A stretch of 38,649 bases of DNA from NCBI GenBank assembly GCA_022826185.1, contig JAJDVH010000186.1:1-38649 (forward strand), given 5' to 3'. Under the pieces are notes generated by a model. That model did no database searches and had not been told where the DNA came from. It saw nothing but the letters and a program-made list of their open reading frames with translations. Each line of letters opens with the position of its first letter. Position 1 is the first letter of the stretch. The stretch comes from Alphaproteobacteria bacterium (GTDB lineage Bacteria; Pseudomonadota; Alphaproteobacteria; Bin95). Position numbers and translations under genes: made by a program. Positions 18,121-27,012 of this stretch are shown here, piece by piece.

Positions 18121-18170
18121 CGCTCCGCCTGTCATCCCGGCCAGCCTTTCGTCGTTCGCAATGCCACCAT

Positions 18171-18187
18171 AACGGAAATTCCCCGTT
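18171..18187 (-). promoter_or_regulatory. Possible operator of the MNT-HEPN pair
   Basis: AACGG at 18171-18175 is the inverse complement of CCGTT at 18183-18187, with a 7-base AT-containing centre. The dyad lies 51-67 bases upstream of the MNT start, where an autoregulatory operator would be expected. It is short, so the call is tentative. Confidence 0.3.
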
Positions 18188-18292
18188 TGCGCGCCGCCAA
18201 CGCACGGCAAGCGGATGTCGGCAGGCTGGCGGGAGCGCCGCCGCGTGTGCTTGAATGACGCCTGTTTCCCCGGAACGAAAGCCCGAGCCGCC

Positions 18293-19483
18293 ATGTCCGC
18301 GACGCTGCCTCTCGCCCATATCAGGGTCCTCGACCTTACCCGCGCCCGGGCCGGGCCGACGGCGGTGCGCCAGCTAGCGGACTGGGGCGCCGACGTGGTC
18401 AAGATCGAAGCGCCGCCCGGCGGGGACGCGCGCTCGGTGGTGTCCGGGGCCCGGCACGGCTTCGACTTCCAGAATCTCCACCGCAACAAGCGGTCGATGA
18501 CGCTCAACCTCAAGGCCGACAAGGGCCGCGGGATCTTCCTGGAGATGGCGAAACATGCCGATGTGGTGGTCGAGAACTACCGCGCGGGCGTGAAGCACCG
18601 GCTCGGCATCGACTACGAGGCCGTCAAGGCCGTCAATCCGCGCATCGTCTATGGCTCCATATCGGGTTTCGGCCAGTCCGGCCCCTACCGCGACCGGCCG
18701 GGCGTGGACCAGATCGCGCAGGGCATGGGCGGCCTCATGTCGATTACCGGCCTGCCGGGGCAGGGGCCGGTCCGGGTCGGCATCCCGATTGCGGACCTGA
18801 CGGCCGGGCTGCATCTGGCGCAGGGCATATTGCTGGCGCTCTACGAACGGGAGCGCTCCGGGGAGGGGCAGTGGGTGCATACCTCGCTGCTGGAAGCGCA
18901 GATCATGATGCTGGACTTCCAGGCGGCGCGCTGGACGGTCTCCGGCGAGGTGGCCCCGCAGGCCGGCAACGACCATCCGACCTCGATCCCGACCGGCGTG
19001 TTCCCGACCTCGGACGGGCATATCAATATCGCGGCTTCCGGCAATACCATGTTCGAGCGGCTCTGCGGCGCGCTCGGCTGCCCGGAGCTCGTCTCCCATG
19101 CTGACTATGCCGACGACGAAAGCCGGTCGAAGAACCGGGCCGCGCTCAACAGGGTGCTCGGCGAATACACGGCGAGGCGCCCGAGCGAGGAGTGGGTGGT
19201 CGCGCTGAACGAGGCGCGCGTCCCCTGCGGGCCGATCAACAGCATCGACAGGACGATGACCGACCCGCAGGTGCGCCATCTCGGCATCGAGAAGGTCATG
19301 GCCCACCCGGAACTCGGCGATGTCGGCGTTGTCGGCCAGGCCGCCACCCTGTCCCGCAGCGGCGGCCGGCCCGACGTCCGCCTCCACACCCCGGACCAGG
19401 GCGAGCACACGGCAGAGGTGCTGGCCGCGCTCGGCTATGACGGCGCGGCGGTCGAGGCGCTTCGGGCGGAGGGAGTGATTTAG
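18293..19483 (+). CDS. CaiB/BaiF family (class III) CoA-transferase
   Basis: Moves CoA between an acyl-CoA donor and a carboxylic acid. The 396-residue protein begins with HIRVLDLTRARAGPTAVRQLADWGADVVKIE, the usual N-terminal Rossmann segment, and has the GYE-equivalent YGSISGFGQSGPY. The catalytic aspartate is probably D139 in RPGVDQIAQGMGG. The C terminus has the expected GPINS and P-x-LG segments. Its acid substrate is not evident. It lies 16 bases before an iron alcohol dehydrogenase gene, so the two are likely one transcript. Confidence 0.93.
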   Translation: MSATLPLAHIRVLDLTRARAGPTAVRQLADWGADVVKIEAPPGGDARSVVSGARHGFDFQNLHRNKRSMTLNLKADKGRGIFLEMAKHADVVVENYRAGVKHRLGIDYEAVKAVNPRIVYGSISGFGQSGPYRDRPGVDQIAQGMGGLMSITGLPGQGPVRVGIPIADLTAGLHLAQGILLALYERERSGEGQWVHTSLLEAQIMMLDFQAARWTVSGEVAPQAGNDHPTSIPTGVFPTSDGHINIAASGNTMFERLCGALGCPELVSHADYADDESRSKNRAALNRVLGEYTARRPSEEWVVALNEARVPCGPINSIDRTMTDPQVRHLGIEKVMAHPELGDVGVVGQAATLSRSGGRPDVRLHTPDQGEHTAEVLAALGYDGAAVEALRAEGVI

Positions 19484-19499
19484 CCGGGAGGCGCACCCG

Positions 19500-20675
19500 A
19501 TGGACAGGCCGACGGACCCGGTTGGCAACTGGAGCTTCCCTGCTCCGATCCGTTTCGGCGCAGGCCGCATAAGCGAGCTTCCCCAAGCATGCCTCGAACT
19601 CGGCATCCGCCGGCCCCTGCTGGTCACGGACCCCGGGCTGGCGGCGCTGCCCATGGTGGGCGACGCGGTGGAGTCCTGTACACAGGCGGGCCTCGCATGC
19701 GCGGTGTTCTCGGACGTGCGCGCGAACCCGGTCGAGGCCAATGTCCATGACGGGGTAGCGGCGCTCCGGGAGGGAGGTCACGACGGGATCATTGCCTTCG
19801 GGGGCGGCAGCGCCCTGGATACCGGCAAGGCGATCGGCTTCATGGCGGGTCAGTCGCGCCCTATCTGGGACTTCGAGGACCGCGAGGACTGGTGGACCCG
19901 GGCCGAGGAGGACGGCATGGCGCCGGTCGTCGCCGTCCCCACCACCTCGGGCACGGGTTCGGAGACGGGGCGCGCCTCGGTCATCACCGACGCCCGCGCC
20001 GAACACACCAAGCGGATCATCTTCCATCCCCGGATGATGCCGGGCCGCGTGATCCTGGACCCCGAACTTACCGTGGGGCTTCCCGCCCACCTCACCGCGG
20101 CGGTCGGCATGGACGCGCTCTCCCACAGTCTCGAAGCCTATTCGAGCCCCGTCTTCCATCCGCTGGCGCAGGGTATCGCGCTCGAAGCGATGCGGCTCGT
20201 CCGCGGCGCGCTTCCCGTCGCGGTGAAGAACCCCTCCGACCTTGCCGCGCGGAGCCGCATGCAGGTGGCGGCCGCAATGGGCTCGACCGCCTTCCAGAAG
20301 GGGCTGGGCGCCATGCACGCCCTCAGCCATCCCTGCAGCTCGCTGCTCGACACGCACCACGGGCTGACGAACGCGGTGGTCATGCCCTATGTGCTCGTCT
20401 TCAACCGGGCGGCGATCGAGACGAAAATGGCGGCCCTCGCGCGCTACCTCGACCTGCCGGACCCGTCCTTCCCGGCCGTCCTCGACTGGATTCTTGCCCT
20501 GCGCGGGGAAATCGGGATTCCGCACACGCTCAGGGACATCGGCGTGGACGCCTCGTTCGCAAGGCGCATGGCGCCGATGGCGGCGGAGGACCCGTCCGCC
20601 GCGACCAACCCGATTCCCCTCGATACGGGCGCGTTGGAGCGTCTCTACCTTCGGGCAATCGACGGCGTGCTGTAG
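19500..20675 (+). CDS. Iron-containing alcohol dehydrogenase
   Basis: Group III alcohol dehydrogenase of 391 residues, which interconverts alcohols and aldehydes or ketones with NAD(P). The nucleotide-binding GGGSALDTGK is at 101-110 and PTTSGTGSE at 147-155. Probable Fe ligands are D205 and H209 in MDALSH, H273 in MHALSHP and H287 in THHG, and H277 matches the catalytic histidine. A GGGAGG-type ribosome binding site precedes the ATG. Gene order places it after the CoA-transferase. It converges with the hydroxyacyl-CoA dehydrogenase gene across only 10 bases. Confidence 0.94.
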   Translation: MDRPTDPVGNWSFPAPIRFGAGRISELPQACLELGIRRPLLVTDPGLAALPMVGDAVESCTQAGLACAVFSDVRANPVEANVHDGVAALREGGHDGIIAFGGGSALDTGKAIGFMAGQSRPIWDFEDREDWWTRAEEDGMAPVVAVPTTSGTGSETGRASVITDARAEHTKRIIFHPRMMPGRVILDPELTVGLPAHLTAAVGMDALSHSLEAYSSPVFHPLAQGIALEAMRLVRGALPVAVKNPSDLAARSRMQVAAAMGSTAFQKGLGAMHALSHPCSSLLDTHHGLTNAVVMPYVLVFNRAAIETKMAALARYLDLPDPSFPAVLDWILALRGEIGIPHTLRDIGVDASFARRMAPMAAEDPSAATNPIPLDTGALERLYLRAIDGVL

Positions 20676-20685
20676 CCGGTCTGCC

Positions 20686-21588
20686 CTACCGTGTCGGGAC
20701 CGGGTGTTCGCCGGAATAGTCGTAGAAGCCGCGGCCGGCCTTGCGGCCGATCCAGCCCGCCTCGACATATTTCACCAGCAGCGGGCAGGGGCGGTATTTG
20801 CTGTCCGCGAGCCCGTCATAGAGCACCTGCATCACCGCGAGGCAGGTGTCGAGGCCGATGAAGTCCGCCAGCTCCAGCGGCCCCATCGGGTGGTTGGCGC
20901 CGAGGCGCATGCCGGTGTCGATGGCGTCGACCGAGCCCACGCCCTCATAGAGCGTATAGACGGCCTCGTTGATCATCGGCAGCAGGATGCGGTTGACGAT
21001 GAAGGCCGGGAAATCCTCCGCCGCCACAGGCGTCTTGCCGAGCGAGAGGGCGAACTGCTTCACGTCGTCGAAGGTCCGGTCCTCGGTGGCGATGCCGCGG
21101 ATGAGCTCCACCAGGGTCATCATCGGCACCGGGTTCATGAAATGCAGGCCGATGAACCGCTCCGGCCGGTCGGTCGTGGAGGCGAGCCGCGTGATCGAGA
21201 TCGAGGAGGTGTTGGACGCGACGATGGCGCCCTCGGCGAGATGCGGCAGCAGCGCCTTGAACACCTCGCGCTTCACCGCCTCATTCTCCGTGGCGGCCTC
21301 GATCACGATGTCGCAATCCCGGAAGGCGGCATAGTCGGTGCCGGTGCCGATCCGCGCCAGCGCCCCGGCCTTCGCCGCCTCGTCGAACAGGCCCCGGCGC
21401 AATTGCCGGTCCATATTGCCGCCGATGACCGCGAGGCTGCGTTCCAGCGCCGTATCCGCGATATCCACAAGGCGCACATCGAAGCCGGAAAGCGCGGCGA
21501 CATGCGCGATGCCGCTGCCCATCTGCCCGGCGCCGATGACGCCGACCTTGCGGATGCCGCTGTCGAGACCTCTGGGCATGGCGGTCAA
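20686..21588 (-). CDS. 3-hydroxyacyl-CoA (3-hydroxybutyryl-CoA) dehydrogenase
   Basis: NAD-dependent oxidation of 3-hydroxyacyl-CoA to 3-oxoacyl-CoA. The 300-residue protein has the Rossmann motif [17 protein letters not shown], then the NTSS motif and HFMNPVP with the catalytic His. The C-terminal domain has [14 protein letters not shown] and [24 protein letters not shown]. The start used is TTG at 21588, which overlaps the etfA stop as TTGA and has a weak GGAA upstream. ATG at 21579 is an alternative. It is the last gene of etfB-etfA-hbd, a common alphaproteobacterial operon. Confidence 0.93.
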   Translation of the reverse strand: MTAMPRGLDSGIRKVGVIGAGQMGSGIAHVAALSGFDVRLVDIADTALERSLAVIGGNMDRQLRRGLFDEAAKAGALARIGTGTDYAAFRDCDIVIEAATENEAVKREVFKALLPHLAEGAIVASNTSSISITRLASTTDRPERFIGLHFMNPVPMMTLVELIRGIATEDRTFDDVKQFALSLGKTPVAAEDFPAFIVNRILLPMINEAVYTLYEGVGSVDAIDTGMRLGANHPMGPLELADFIGLDTCLAVMQVLYDGLADSKYRPCPLLVKYVEAGWIGRKAGRGFYDYSGEHPVPTR

Positions 21589-22538
21589 TCGTTTTCCGTC
21601 TTGTATTCTTCGATCGCGCCGGTCAGCTCCGGCACGGCCTTGAACAGGTCGGCGACGAGGCCGTAATCGGCGACCTGGAAGATCGGCGCTTCCTCGTCCT
21701 TGTTGATGGCGACGATCACGCGGCTGTCCTTCATGCCGGCAAGATGCTGGATGGCGCCGGAAATGCCGACCGCGATGTAGAGCTCGGGCGCGACCACCTT
21801 GCCGGTCTGGCCCACCTGGTAGTCGTTCGGCACGTAGCCCGCATCGACCGCCGCGCGCGAGGCGCCGACCGCCGCGCCCAGCCGGTCGGCCAGCGCTTCC
21901 AGGATGTTGAAGTTCTCGCCCGAGCCCATGCCGCGTCCGCCGGAAACGACAATGCCGGCGGTGGTGAGTTCCGGGCGCTCGGACTTGGTGAGTTCGCGTC
22001 CGACGAAGCTGGAAAGCCCGACGCTGCCGGCGCCCGACGCCGCCTCGACCGGCGCGGAACCGCCCTCTGCGGGAGCCGCATCGAACGCTGTCATGCGCAC
22101 CGTGATGAGCTTGACGGGGTCGGCGGACTGCACCTTCGCCATGGCGTTGCCGGCATAGATCGGACGCACGAAAGTGTCGGCGGAGACGACCTCGGTGATG
22201 TCCGAAATCTGCGCCACGTCGAGCAGGGCCGCGGCGCGGGGCAGGATGTTCTTGCCGTTCGCTGTGGCCGGCGCGAGCACATGGCTGTAGCTGCCGGAGA
22301 GATCGACCACCAGCTTCGCGACATTCTCCGCGAGCGCGTGCTCATAGGCCCCGTCCTCGGCGACGAGGACCTTCGCGACGCCCGCAACCTGGGCGGCCGC
22401 CTCGGCGGCCGGCCCGCAGCCCTGGCCCGCGACCAGCACATGCACGTCGGCGTCGATCTCGGCCGCTGCGGCGACGGCGTTGCGCGTGGCCGCCTTCAGG
22501 GTGGCGTTGTCGTGTTCGGCGATGACGAGAACGCTCAT
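21585..22538 (-). CDS. etfA: Electron transfer flavoprotein alpha subunit
   Basis: Alpha subunit of ETF, which collects electrons from acyl-CoA and other dehydrogenases and delivers them to ETF-quinone oxidoreductase. The 317-residue protein has the N-terminal [11 protein letters not shown] fold. The C-terminal FAD-binding signature runs through [22 protein letters not shown] and [25 protein letters not shown]. The gene starts 4 bases after the etfB stop and overlaps the next start. Confidence 0.97.
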   Translation of the reverse strand: MSVLVIAEHDNATLKAATRNAVAAAAEIDADVHVLVAGQGCGPAAEAAAQVAGVAKVLVAEDGAYEHALAENVAKLVVDLSGSYSHVLAPATANGKNILPRAAALLDVAQISDITEVVSADTFVRPIYAGNAMAKVQSADPVKLITVRMTAFDAAPAEGGSAPVEAASGAGSVGLSSFVGRELTKSERPELTTAGIVVSGGRGMGSGENFNILEALADRLGAAVGASRAAVDAGYVPNDYQVGQTGKVVAPELYIAVGISGAIQHLAGMKDSRVIVAINKDEEAPIFQVADYGLVADLFKAVPELTGAIEEYKTEND

Positions 22539-22542
22539 GGGA

Positions 22543-23292
22543 TCAGATCACCTTCGCTTCGGTGGAGAGCTTCTGCACGAGCTCCTCGACGGTCTCGACC
22601 TTGACGCCGCCGGCGCGCTTCTCCGGCTCGCCGACATGCAGCACCGTGAGGCGCGGCGCGGTGTCCACGCCGAGGTCGGCCGGCTCCATGCGGTCGATGG
22701 GCTTGCGCTTGGCCTTCATGATGTTCGGCAGCGAGGCGTAGCGCGGCTCGTTGAGGCGCAGGTCCACCGTCACCACGGTCGGCAGCGTGACTTCGACCGT
22801 TTCCAGCCCGCCATCGACTTCGCGGGTGACGCGGGCCTTGCCGCCGTCTATCGCGACCTCGGAGGCGAAGGTTGCCTGCGACCAACCGAGCAGGGCGGAG
22901 AGCATCTGGCCCGTCTGGTTGCAGTCGTCGTCGATGGCCTGCTTGCCCAGAATGACCATGCCCGGCTCTTCCTTCTCGCAGATCGCCTTCAGCATCTTGG
23001 CGACGGCGAGCGGCTCCACCTCGTCCTCGGTGACGACCAGGATGCCCCGGTCCGCGCCCATGGCGAGCGCGGTGCGGATGGTCTCCTGACACTGCTGCAC
23101 GCCGATGGAAACCGCGACGATCTCCTCGGCCGAACCGTTTTCCTTCATCCGGATGGCCTGTTCGACGGAAATCTCGTCGAACGGGTTCATCGACATCTTC
23201 ACATTCCGGGTCTCGACGCCGGTGCCGTCCGGCTTCACCCGGATCTTCACATTGTAGTCGATGACGCGCTTGACGGGGACGAGGACCTTCAA
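22543..23292 (-). CDS. etfB: Electron transfer flavoprotein beta subunit
   Basis: Beta subunit of ETF, 249 residues. It begins [16 protein letters not shown] and has [17 protein letters not shown], the AMP-binding [11 protein letters not shown] region, and [21 protein letters not shown], the ETF-beta signature. The start is TTG at 23292; no ATG or GTG in frame would preserve the conserved [15 protein letters not shown] is 4 bases upstream. It heads the etfB-etfA-hbd transcript. Confidence 0.96.
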   Translation of the reverse strand: MKVLVPVKRVIDYNVKIRVKPDGTGVETRNVKMSMNPFDEISVEQAIRMKENGSAEEIVAVSIGVQQCQETIRTALAMGADRGILVVTEDEVEPLAVAKMLKAICEKEEPGMVILGKQAIDDDCNQTGQMLSALLGWSQATFASEVAIDGGKARVTREVDGGLETVEVTLPTVVTVDLRLNEPRYASLPNIMKAKRKPIDRMEPADLGVDTAPRLTVLHVGEPEKRAGGVKVETVEELVQKLSTEAKVI

Positions 23293-23296
23293 GGGG

Positions 23297-23302
23297 ACCT
23301 CC
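23297..23302 (-). promoter_or_regulatory. Ribosome binding site of the etfB TTG start
   Basis: GGAGGT on the minus strand lies only 4 bases before the TTG at 23292, a slightly short spacing. It supports this non-ATG start. Confidence 0.5.
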
Positions 23303-23408
23303 GCAGGCTCGGGTTGAAGGGCAAGGGCGGCTTTTAGGGTTCGCGCGCCCGGCAAGTCAAGCCGCGCGGGCCTTTTTGCGGTGCAGCATTCCGCCGCGCC
23401 GCAGAGTG

Positions 23409-24272
23409 TCAGGCGCGCTCGGCCCCCGGCAGGTTCTCCGGCCAGATGGCGGCGGGTCCCGTGCCGGGCCAGCCGATCGGCCCGCCGGCGTTCATGGCGG
23501 AGTCCACGGGCGCGATGCGCTTGTCCCAGAGCGCGGCGACGATCCGCCGGCCGGTGAAGCCGTCGGAAATCTCGGAGGCGAGGAAGCGGATCGGCGGGGC
23601 CATCACCGCGGGGGAGAGCAGGGCGCTCCTGTCCGGCGCGCTCTCCTCCGTCACCATCGGCGTGTCGGTCGGGCCGCCGGGCGTGAGCACATTCACGGTG
23701 ATGCCGCTGCCTTCCAGCTCGCCGGCGAATTGGGACGACATCGCCTCGAGCGCGGCCTTCGATGCGCCGTAGGGAAAGAACTGCGGCCGGAGCATGGTCG
23801 AGAGCGAGGTGGTGACATTGACGATCCGGCCCCAGCCGCGCTCCTGCATGAAGGGCGCGGCGGCGCGCATGAAGGCGAAGGGCGCGGTGGCGTGGACGGC
23901 GACGAAGCGCCGCCAGTCCTCGACCGATACCTCGCTGAGGGCGGCGAGCGGGCGCAGATGATAGTCGGGGCGCAGCGTGCTCATGCCGATGCCGGCATTG
24001 TTCACCAGCATGTCGAGCCGCCCGAAATGCTCCGCAGCGCGCCCGACCGCCTCCGCGCAGGCCTCCTCGTCGGCAAGGTCGAGCGCCAGCGGCAGCAGCA
24101 CGCCCTCGCCATATTGCTGCCAGAGCCGCTCGGTCAGCGCCTGCAGGCGTTCTTCGTCGCGGTCCACCAGCGCCAGCCGGTGCCCGTCGCCGGCGAGCGC
24201 CTCGGCCATCGCCGCGCCGAGCCCGCCGGCCGCGCCGGTCAGCAGGACCGCCTTGGCGAAGGCCGGGTTCAC
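23409..24272 (-). CDS. SDR family oxidoreductase
   Basis: Short-chain dehydrogenase of 287 residues. It has TGAAGGLG near residues 12-19, an acidic residue in LVDRDEE that suggests NAD preference, [12 protein letters not shown] and [11 protein letters not shown] with the catalytic Tyr and Lys. It is longer than the 250-residue norm because of a C-terminal tail rich in Pro and Gly. The GTG start overlaps the dioxygenase stop by 4 bases (GTGA), so it is translationally coupled. The substrate is unknown, perhaps an alcohol made in the same pathway. Confidence 0.88.
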   Translation of the reverse strand: MNPAFAKAVLLTGAAGGLGAAMAEALAGDGHRLALVDRDEERLQALTERLWQQYGEGVLLPLALDLADEEACAEAVGRAAEHFGRLDMLVNNAGIGMSTLRPDYHLRPLAALSEVSVEDWRRFVAVHATAPFAFMRAAAPFMQERGWGRIVNVTTSLSTMLRPQFFPYGASKAALEAMSSQFAGELEGSGITVNVLTPGGPTDTPMVTEESAPDRSALLSPAVMAPPIRFLASEISDGFTGRRIVAALWDKRIAPVDSAMNAGGPIGWPGTGPAAIWPENLPGAERA

Positions 24273-25117
24273 TCAGGCCGCTCCCCGAACGAGATCGTGC
24301 GCAGCATGATCCGGCGTTCCGTAGGCGCATAGTCGCCGGCGCCCCGGTGCATGGTGGCGCGTTCGTCCCATATCACCACGTCGCCGTGGCTCCAGCGGTG
24401 GTGGTACACGAACTCGTCCCGCGTGGCGTGGTCCAGCAGGCCGTTCAGCAGCGTCTCGCCTTCCTCGCCGTCGAGTTCCACGAAGCCGAATGTGTGGATG
24501 TCGTTCACATAGAGCATCTTGCGTCCGCTCTCCGGGTGCGTGCGCACGACCGGGTGATGGACCTCCGGCAACGTCCCCTTCTGGTAGTCCTTCAGCGGGA
24601 CGGTCTCGTTGCCGCCGCGGCCGGCCGCGTAGAGGTGGCGCCCGGTCAGGCCCCGGATGCGCTCCCGCGTCTCGTCGGGCAGCGTCTCATAGGCCTGGAT
24701 CATGTTGCAGAACAGGGTGCCGCCGCCCCTGGACGGGATTTCCTTGGCGTGCAGGATCGCCACGGCGGGCGGGTGTTCCTCGAAGGTGCCGTCGGAATGC
24801 CAGCTCGTTGCGCGCTTGTAGCCCACCTCGTCGACCGAGCCGTCCTTCTTCACATTTGTGAGCCAGGAAACCTCCGGCACCTCCTCGTGGCGGTAGTCCA
24901 CCAGCACATGGAGCTGCAGCGGCCCGAACCGCCGGCCGAGCGCCGCCAGGCTGTGCGCGTCGAGGTCCTGGTCGCGGAAGACAAGAACCGGGTTCCGCCA
25001 GAAATTCTCCTTGATCTCGTCGAAAACCTCGTCGGCGATCGGCCTCGAGAGATCGACTCCGGTCACTTCGAGGCCCAGCGCGCCGCCGAGCGGGCGGGTC
25101 TGAAGCTGCTCTGCCAT
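24269..25117 (-). CDS. TauD/TfdA family Fe(II)/2-oxoglutarate dioxygenase
   Basis: A 282-residue dioxygenase coupling 2-oxoglutarate decarboxylation to substrate hydroxylation. The metal triad is visible as H107 and D109 in WHSDGTF and H257 in MHRGAGDY; the 2-oxoglutarate-binding arginine is likely R268 or R269 with R273 nearby. The family acts on sulfonates, aryloxyacetates, quaternary ammonium compounds and others, so taurine should not be assumed. No sulfonate transporter is adjacent. It is 41 bases after the hydratase-like gene and overlaps the SDR. Confidence 0.92.
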   Translation of the reverse strand: MAEQLQTRPLGGALGLEVTGVDLSRPIADEVFDEIKENFWRNPVLVFRDQDLDAHSLAALGRRFGPLQLHVLVDYRHEEVPEVSWLTNVKKDGSVDEVGYKRATSWHSDGTFEEHPPAVAILHAKEIPSRGGGTLFCNMIQAYETLPDETRERIRGLTGRHLYAAGRGGNETVPLKDYQKGTLPEVHHPVVRTHPESGRKMLYVNDIHTFGFVELDGEEGETLLNGLLDHATRDEFVYHHRWSHGDVVIWDERATMHRGAGDYAPTERRIMLRTISFGERPE

Positions 25118-25158
25118 GTTGCTCTCTCCCGGTCGTTCCTCGTTCCTCTCGCCGCGCC

Positions 25159-26013
25159 TCAGGCGAAACCCGCCGTTGCGCTCATCGCGATGGTTCCCTC
25201 CGGCGTCACCGCCCAGACCTCGCAGCCGCCGTCCACCGGCTTGCCGACCAGCCGCACCGGCCCGTCGATGAAGAGCGGCGCGCGCGCCCGCATGTCGAAG
25301 GAAGTCATGCGTTTCGGGGCCATGCAGTCGCGGGCGAAGTTCATCAGGTAGGACTGCGACAGCGGCCCGTGGACCACCAGCGCCGGATAGCCCTCCACCT
25401 CCTTCGCCCAGACGGCGTCATAGTGGATGCGGTGGGAATTGAAGGTAAGCGCGGAGAAGCGGAAGAGCGTGACCTCGTCCGGGCGCTCTTCCGCTTCCCA
25501 GACCGTGTCCTCGGGCGGCGCGGCGCGCTTGGGCGCCCTGTTCGCGGCGCCGGCGGGCGTCTCCTCGCGATAGACCGTGTCGCGCTGCTCGACCACGGCG
25601 AGGCCGCGCGGCGTCGAGATGCGGCTCTCGACCGTCGCGAAGGCGAGGCGCCCGGTGCTGCCGTCCTTCACGGTGAGATCGACCAGTTCCGTTTCCCGGT
25701 GCAGCCGGTCGCCGATGCGGATCGGCTCGTGGAAGGCAAGGCGCGCGCCGGCATACATGCGGCGCGGAAACGGCATTTCCGGGATGACGCCGGAGGAGGC
25801 GGGCGCGCCGTCCGGCCCCAGCTCCGCCTGCTCGAAGCGGGGCAGGAAGTAGAGCATGTGCCAGCCGGCCGGGATCGCGGCGCCCTCCTCCGGCTCCAGG
25901 TCGCTGCGCCCGAGCGTTTTCTGGAACAGCAGCACAGGTGCGGCGGTCGCGACATCGCCATCGGCCTGCCGGGTGCCGATATGGCTGCGGATATCCGCAA
26001 GATCGTCGGGCAT
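25159..26013 (-). CDS. MaoC/HTD2-like acyl-CoA hydratase
   Basis: Hot-dog fold hydratase of 284 residues, resembling mesaconyl-CoA/itaconyl-CoA hydratases and the eukaryotic HTD2 dehydratase. An N-terminal FAS1-like dehydratase half has RMYAGARLAFHEPIRIGDRL. The C-terminal half has the active-site-like FSALTFNSHRIHYD around residue 195 and YPALVVHGPLSQSYLM. The likely reaction is reversible hydration of an unsaturated acyl-CoA; the exact substrate is open. It is the first gene of a minus-strand set with the dioxygenase and the SDR. Confidence 0.85.
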   Translation of the reverse strand: MPDDLADIRSHIGTRQADGDVATAAPVLLFQKTLGRSDLEPEEGAAIPAGWHMLYFLPRFEQAELGPDGAPASSGVIPEMPFPRRMYAGARLAFHEPIRIGDRLHRETELVDLTVKDGSTGRLAFATVESRISTPRGLAVVEQRDTVYREETPAGAANRAPKRAAPPEDTVWEAEERPDEVTLFRFSALTFNSHRIHYDAVWAKEVEGYPALVVHGPLSQSYLMNFARDCMAPKRMTSFDMRARAPLFIDGPVRLVGKPVDGGCEVWAVTPEGTIAMSATAGFA

Positions 26014-26079
26014 GGGTCGCGTTTCCCCCGTCTCTCGTTTCCCGCAGCGACTGTATCACAGCGACCGCAGGGCGGGGGT

Positions 26080-26096
26080 CCCGGATCAAGTCCGGG
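26080..26096. repeat. Diverged copy of the extragenic palindromic repeat
   Basis: CCCGGA at 26080-26085 and TCCGGG at 26091-26096 flank the 5-base centre TCAAG. The family resembles the elements at 465-484 and 601-686, which have the centre CTTGT or ACAAG. It lies in the gap between the hydratase start and the MBL hydrolase stop. Confidence 0.6.
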
Positions 26097-26183
26097 TTGA
26101 CGAACGAGGCGCGGCCGGGTCGGCGGGCGCATCGCAGACAAGCCGGAACGGACCGTGCACCGAGGCCGCCGGCGCCCGGCGCC

Positions 26184-27011
26184 CTACAGGCTCAGCACCA
26201 TGCCTTCCCGCGCGGCCTGCGTGCCCGGCCGGCATTCGGCCGCCTCCGCCGCCAGCCGGTCCACCGCCTCGTCGTCGCGGCGCGGGTCGTGGTGGAACAG
26301 CACCAGCCTGCCCGCTCCCGCCGCGTCGCAGAGCCTCACGCCCTCGTTCCAGGTCGAATGCCCCCAGTGCGGATGGCGCGCAAATTCCTCCTCGGTGAAT
26401 GCGGCATCGTAGATGACGACATCCGCGCCTTCGATGAGGCCCAGAATGTCCCGGTTGGGCTCCCCGGCCTTATGGCCCGTATCGCTGACATAGCAAACGG
26501 ACCGCCCGCCATATTCCACCCGGTAGCCCGTCGCGCCGCCCGGGTGGTCGAGCGGCGCGGTGCGGACATGAACGCCGCCCTCGAGCGCGAAAACCTCTCC
26601 GGCGTGGAAGTCCATGCAGCGCAATTCGGCCGCGAAGCCGTCCAGCGGGACCGGGAACAGTTCCGGCGACAACATCCGCTCCAGCACGGGACGCACGCCG
26701 CCCCGGTCCGCCAGGTGGCCGGCGCGCAGCGCGAAGCTGTTGCGGGCATCGAAGAGCGGCGTGAAGAAAGGCAGGCCGATTATGTGGTCGAGATGGGTGT
26801 GGCTCAGCAATATGTCGGCTTCGAGCGGCCCCTGGCCGGCCAGTTCCGCGCCCAGCTCCCTCAAGCCCGTCCCGGCATCGATGACTATGAGCCGGTCCGC
26901 GCAGCGCAATTCGACGCAGGCCGTATTGCCGCCATAGCCCGCCGTCGCCGGACCTGGACAGGCGATGCTCCCTCGCACGCCGCGGAAGCGGACTTCGAAA
27001 GGCTCCGTCAA
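26184..27011 (-). CDS. MBL-fold hydrolase, class II phosphodiesterase-like
   Basis: Metallo-beta-lactamase-fold hydrolase of 275 residues. The metal-binding motif HTHLDH is at 71-76, followed by H156, D177 and H240. H-x-H-L-D-H-x-x-G resembles the class II cyclic-nucleotide phosphodiesterase signature, but RNase Z-like or other MBL functions are possible. The N-terminal FRGVRGSIACPGP and GGNTACVE are typical of a bacterial subfamily often annotated only as MBL fold. The TTG start at 27011 sits one base after the response regulator stop, which implies strong translational coupling. Confidence 0.9.
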   Translation of the reverse strand: MTEPFEVRFRGVRGSIACPGPATAGYGGNTACVELRCADRLIVIDAGTGLRELGAELAGQGPLEADILLSHTHLDHIIGLPFFTPLFDARNSFALRAGHLADRGGVRPVLERMLSPELFPVPLDGFAAELRCMDFHAGEVFALEGGVHVRTAPLDHPGGATGYRVEYGGRSVCYVSDTGHKAGEPNRDILGLIEGADVVIYDAAFTEEEFARHPHWGHSTWNEGVRLCDAAGAGRLVLFHHDPRRDDEAVDRLAAEAAECRPGTQAAREGMVLSL

Positions 27012-27012
27012 C

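Noticed and set aside
20676-20703. CCGGTC/GACCGG inverted repeat at the convergent Fe-ADH and hydroxyacyl-CoA dehydrogenase ends as a bidirectional terminator
   Set aside because: Arms are only 6 bp with a 16-base loop, no T tract exists, and half of it lies inside the dehydrogenase coding sequence.
24269-25117. Naming the dioxygenase as taurine dioxygenase
   Set aside because: The family covers many substrates and there is no adjacent taurine transporter or sulfite-handling gene, so only the family is reported.
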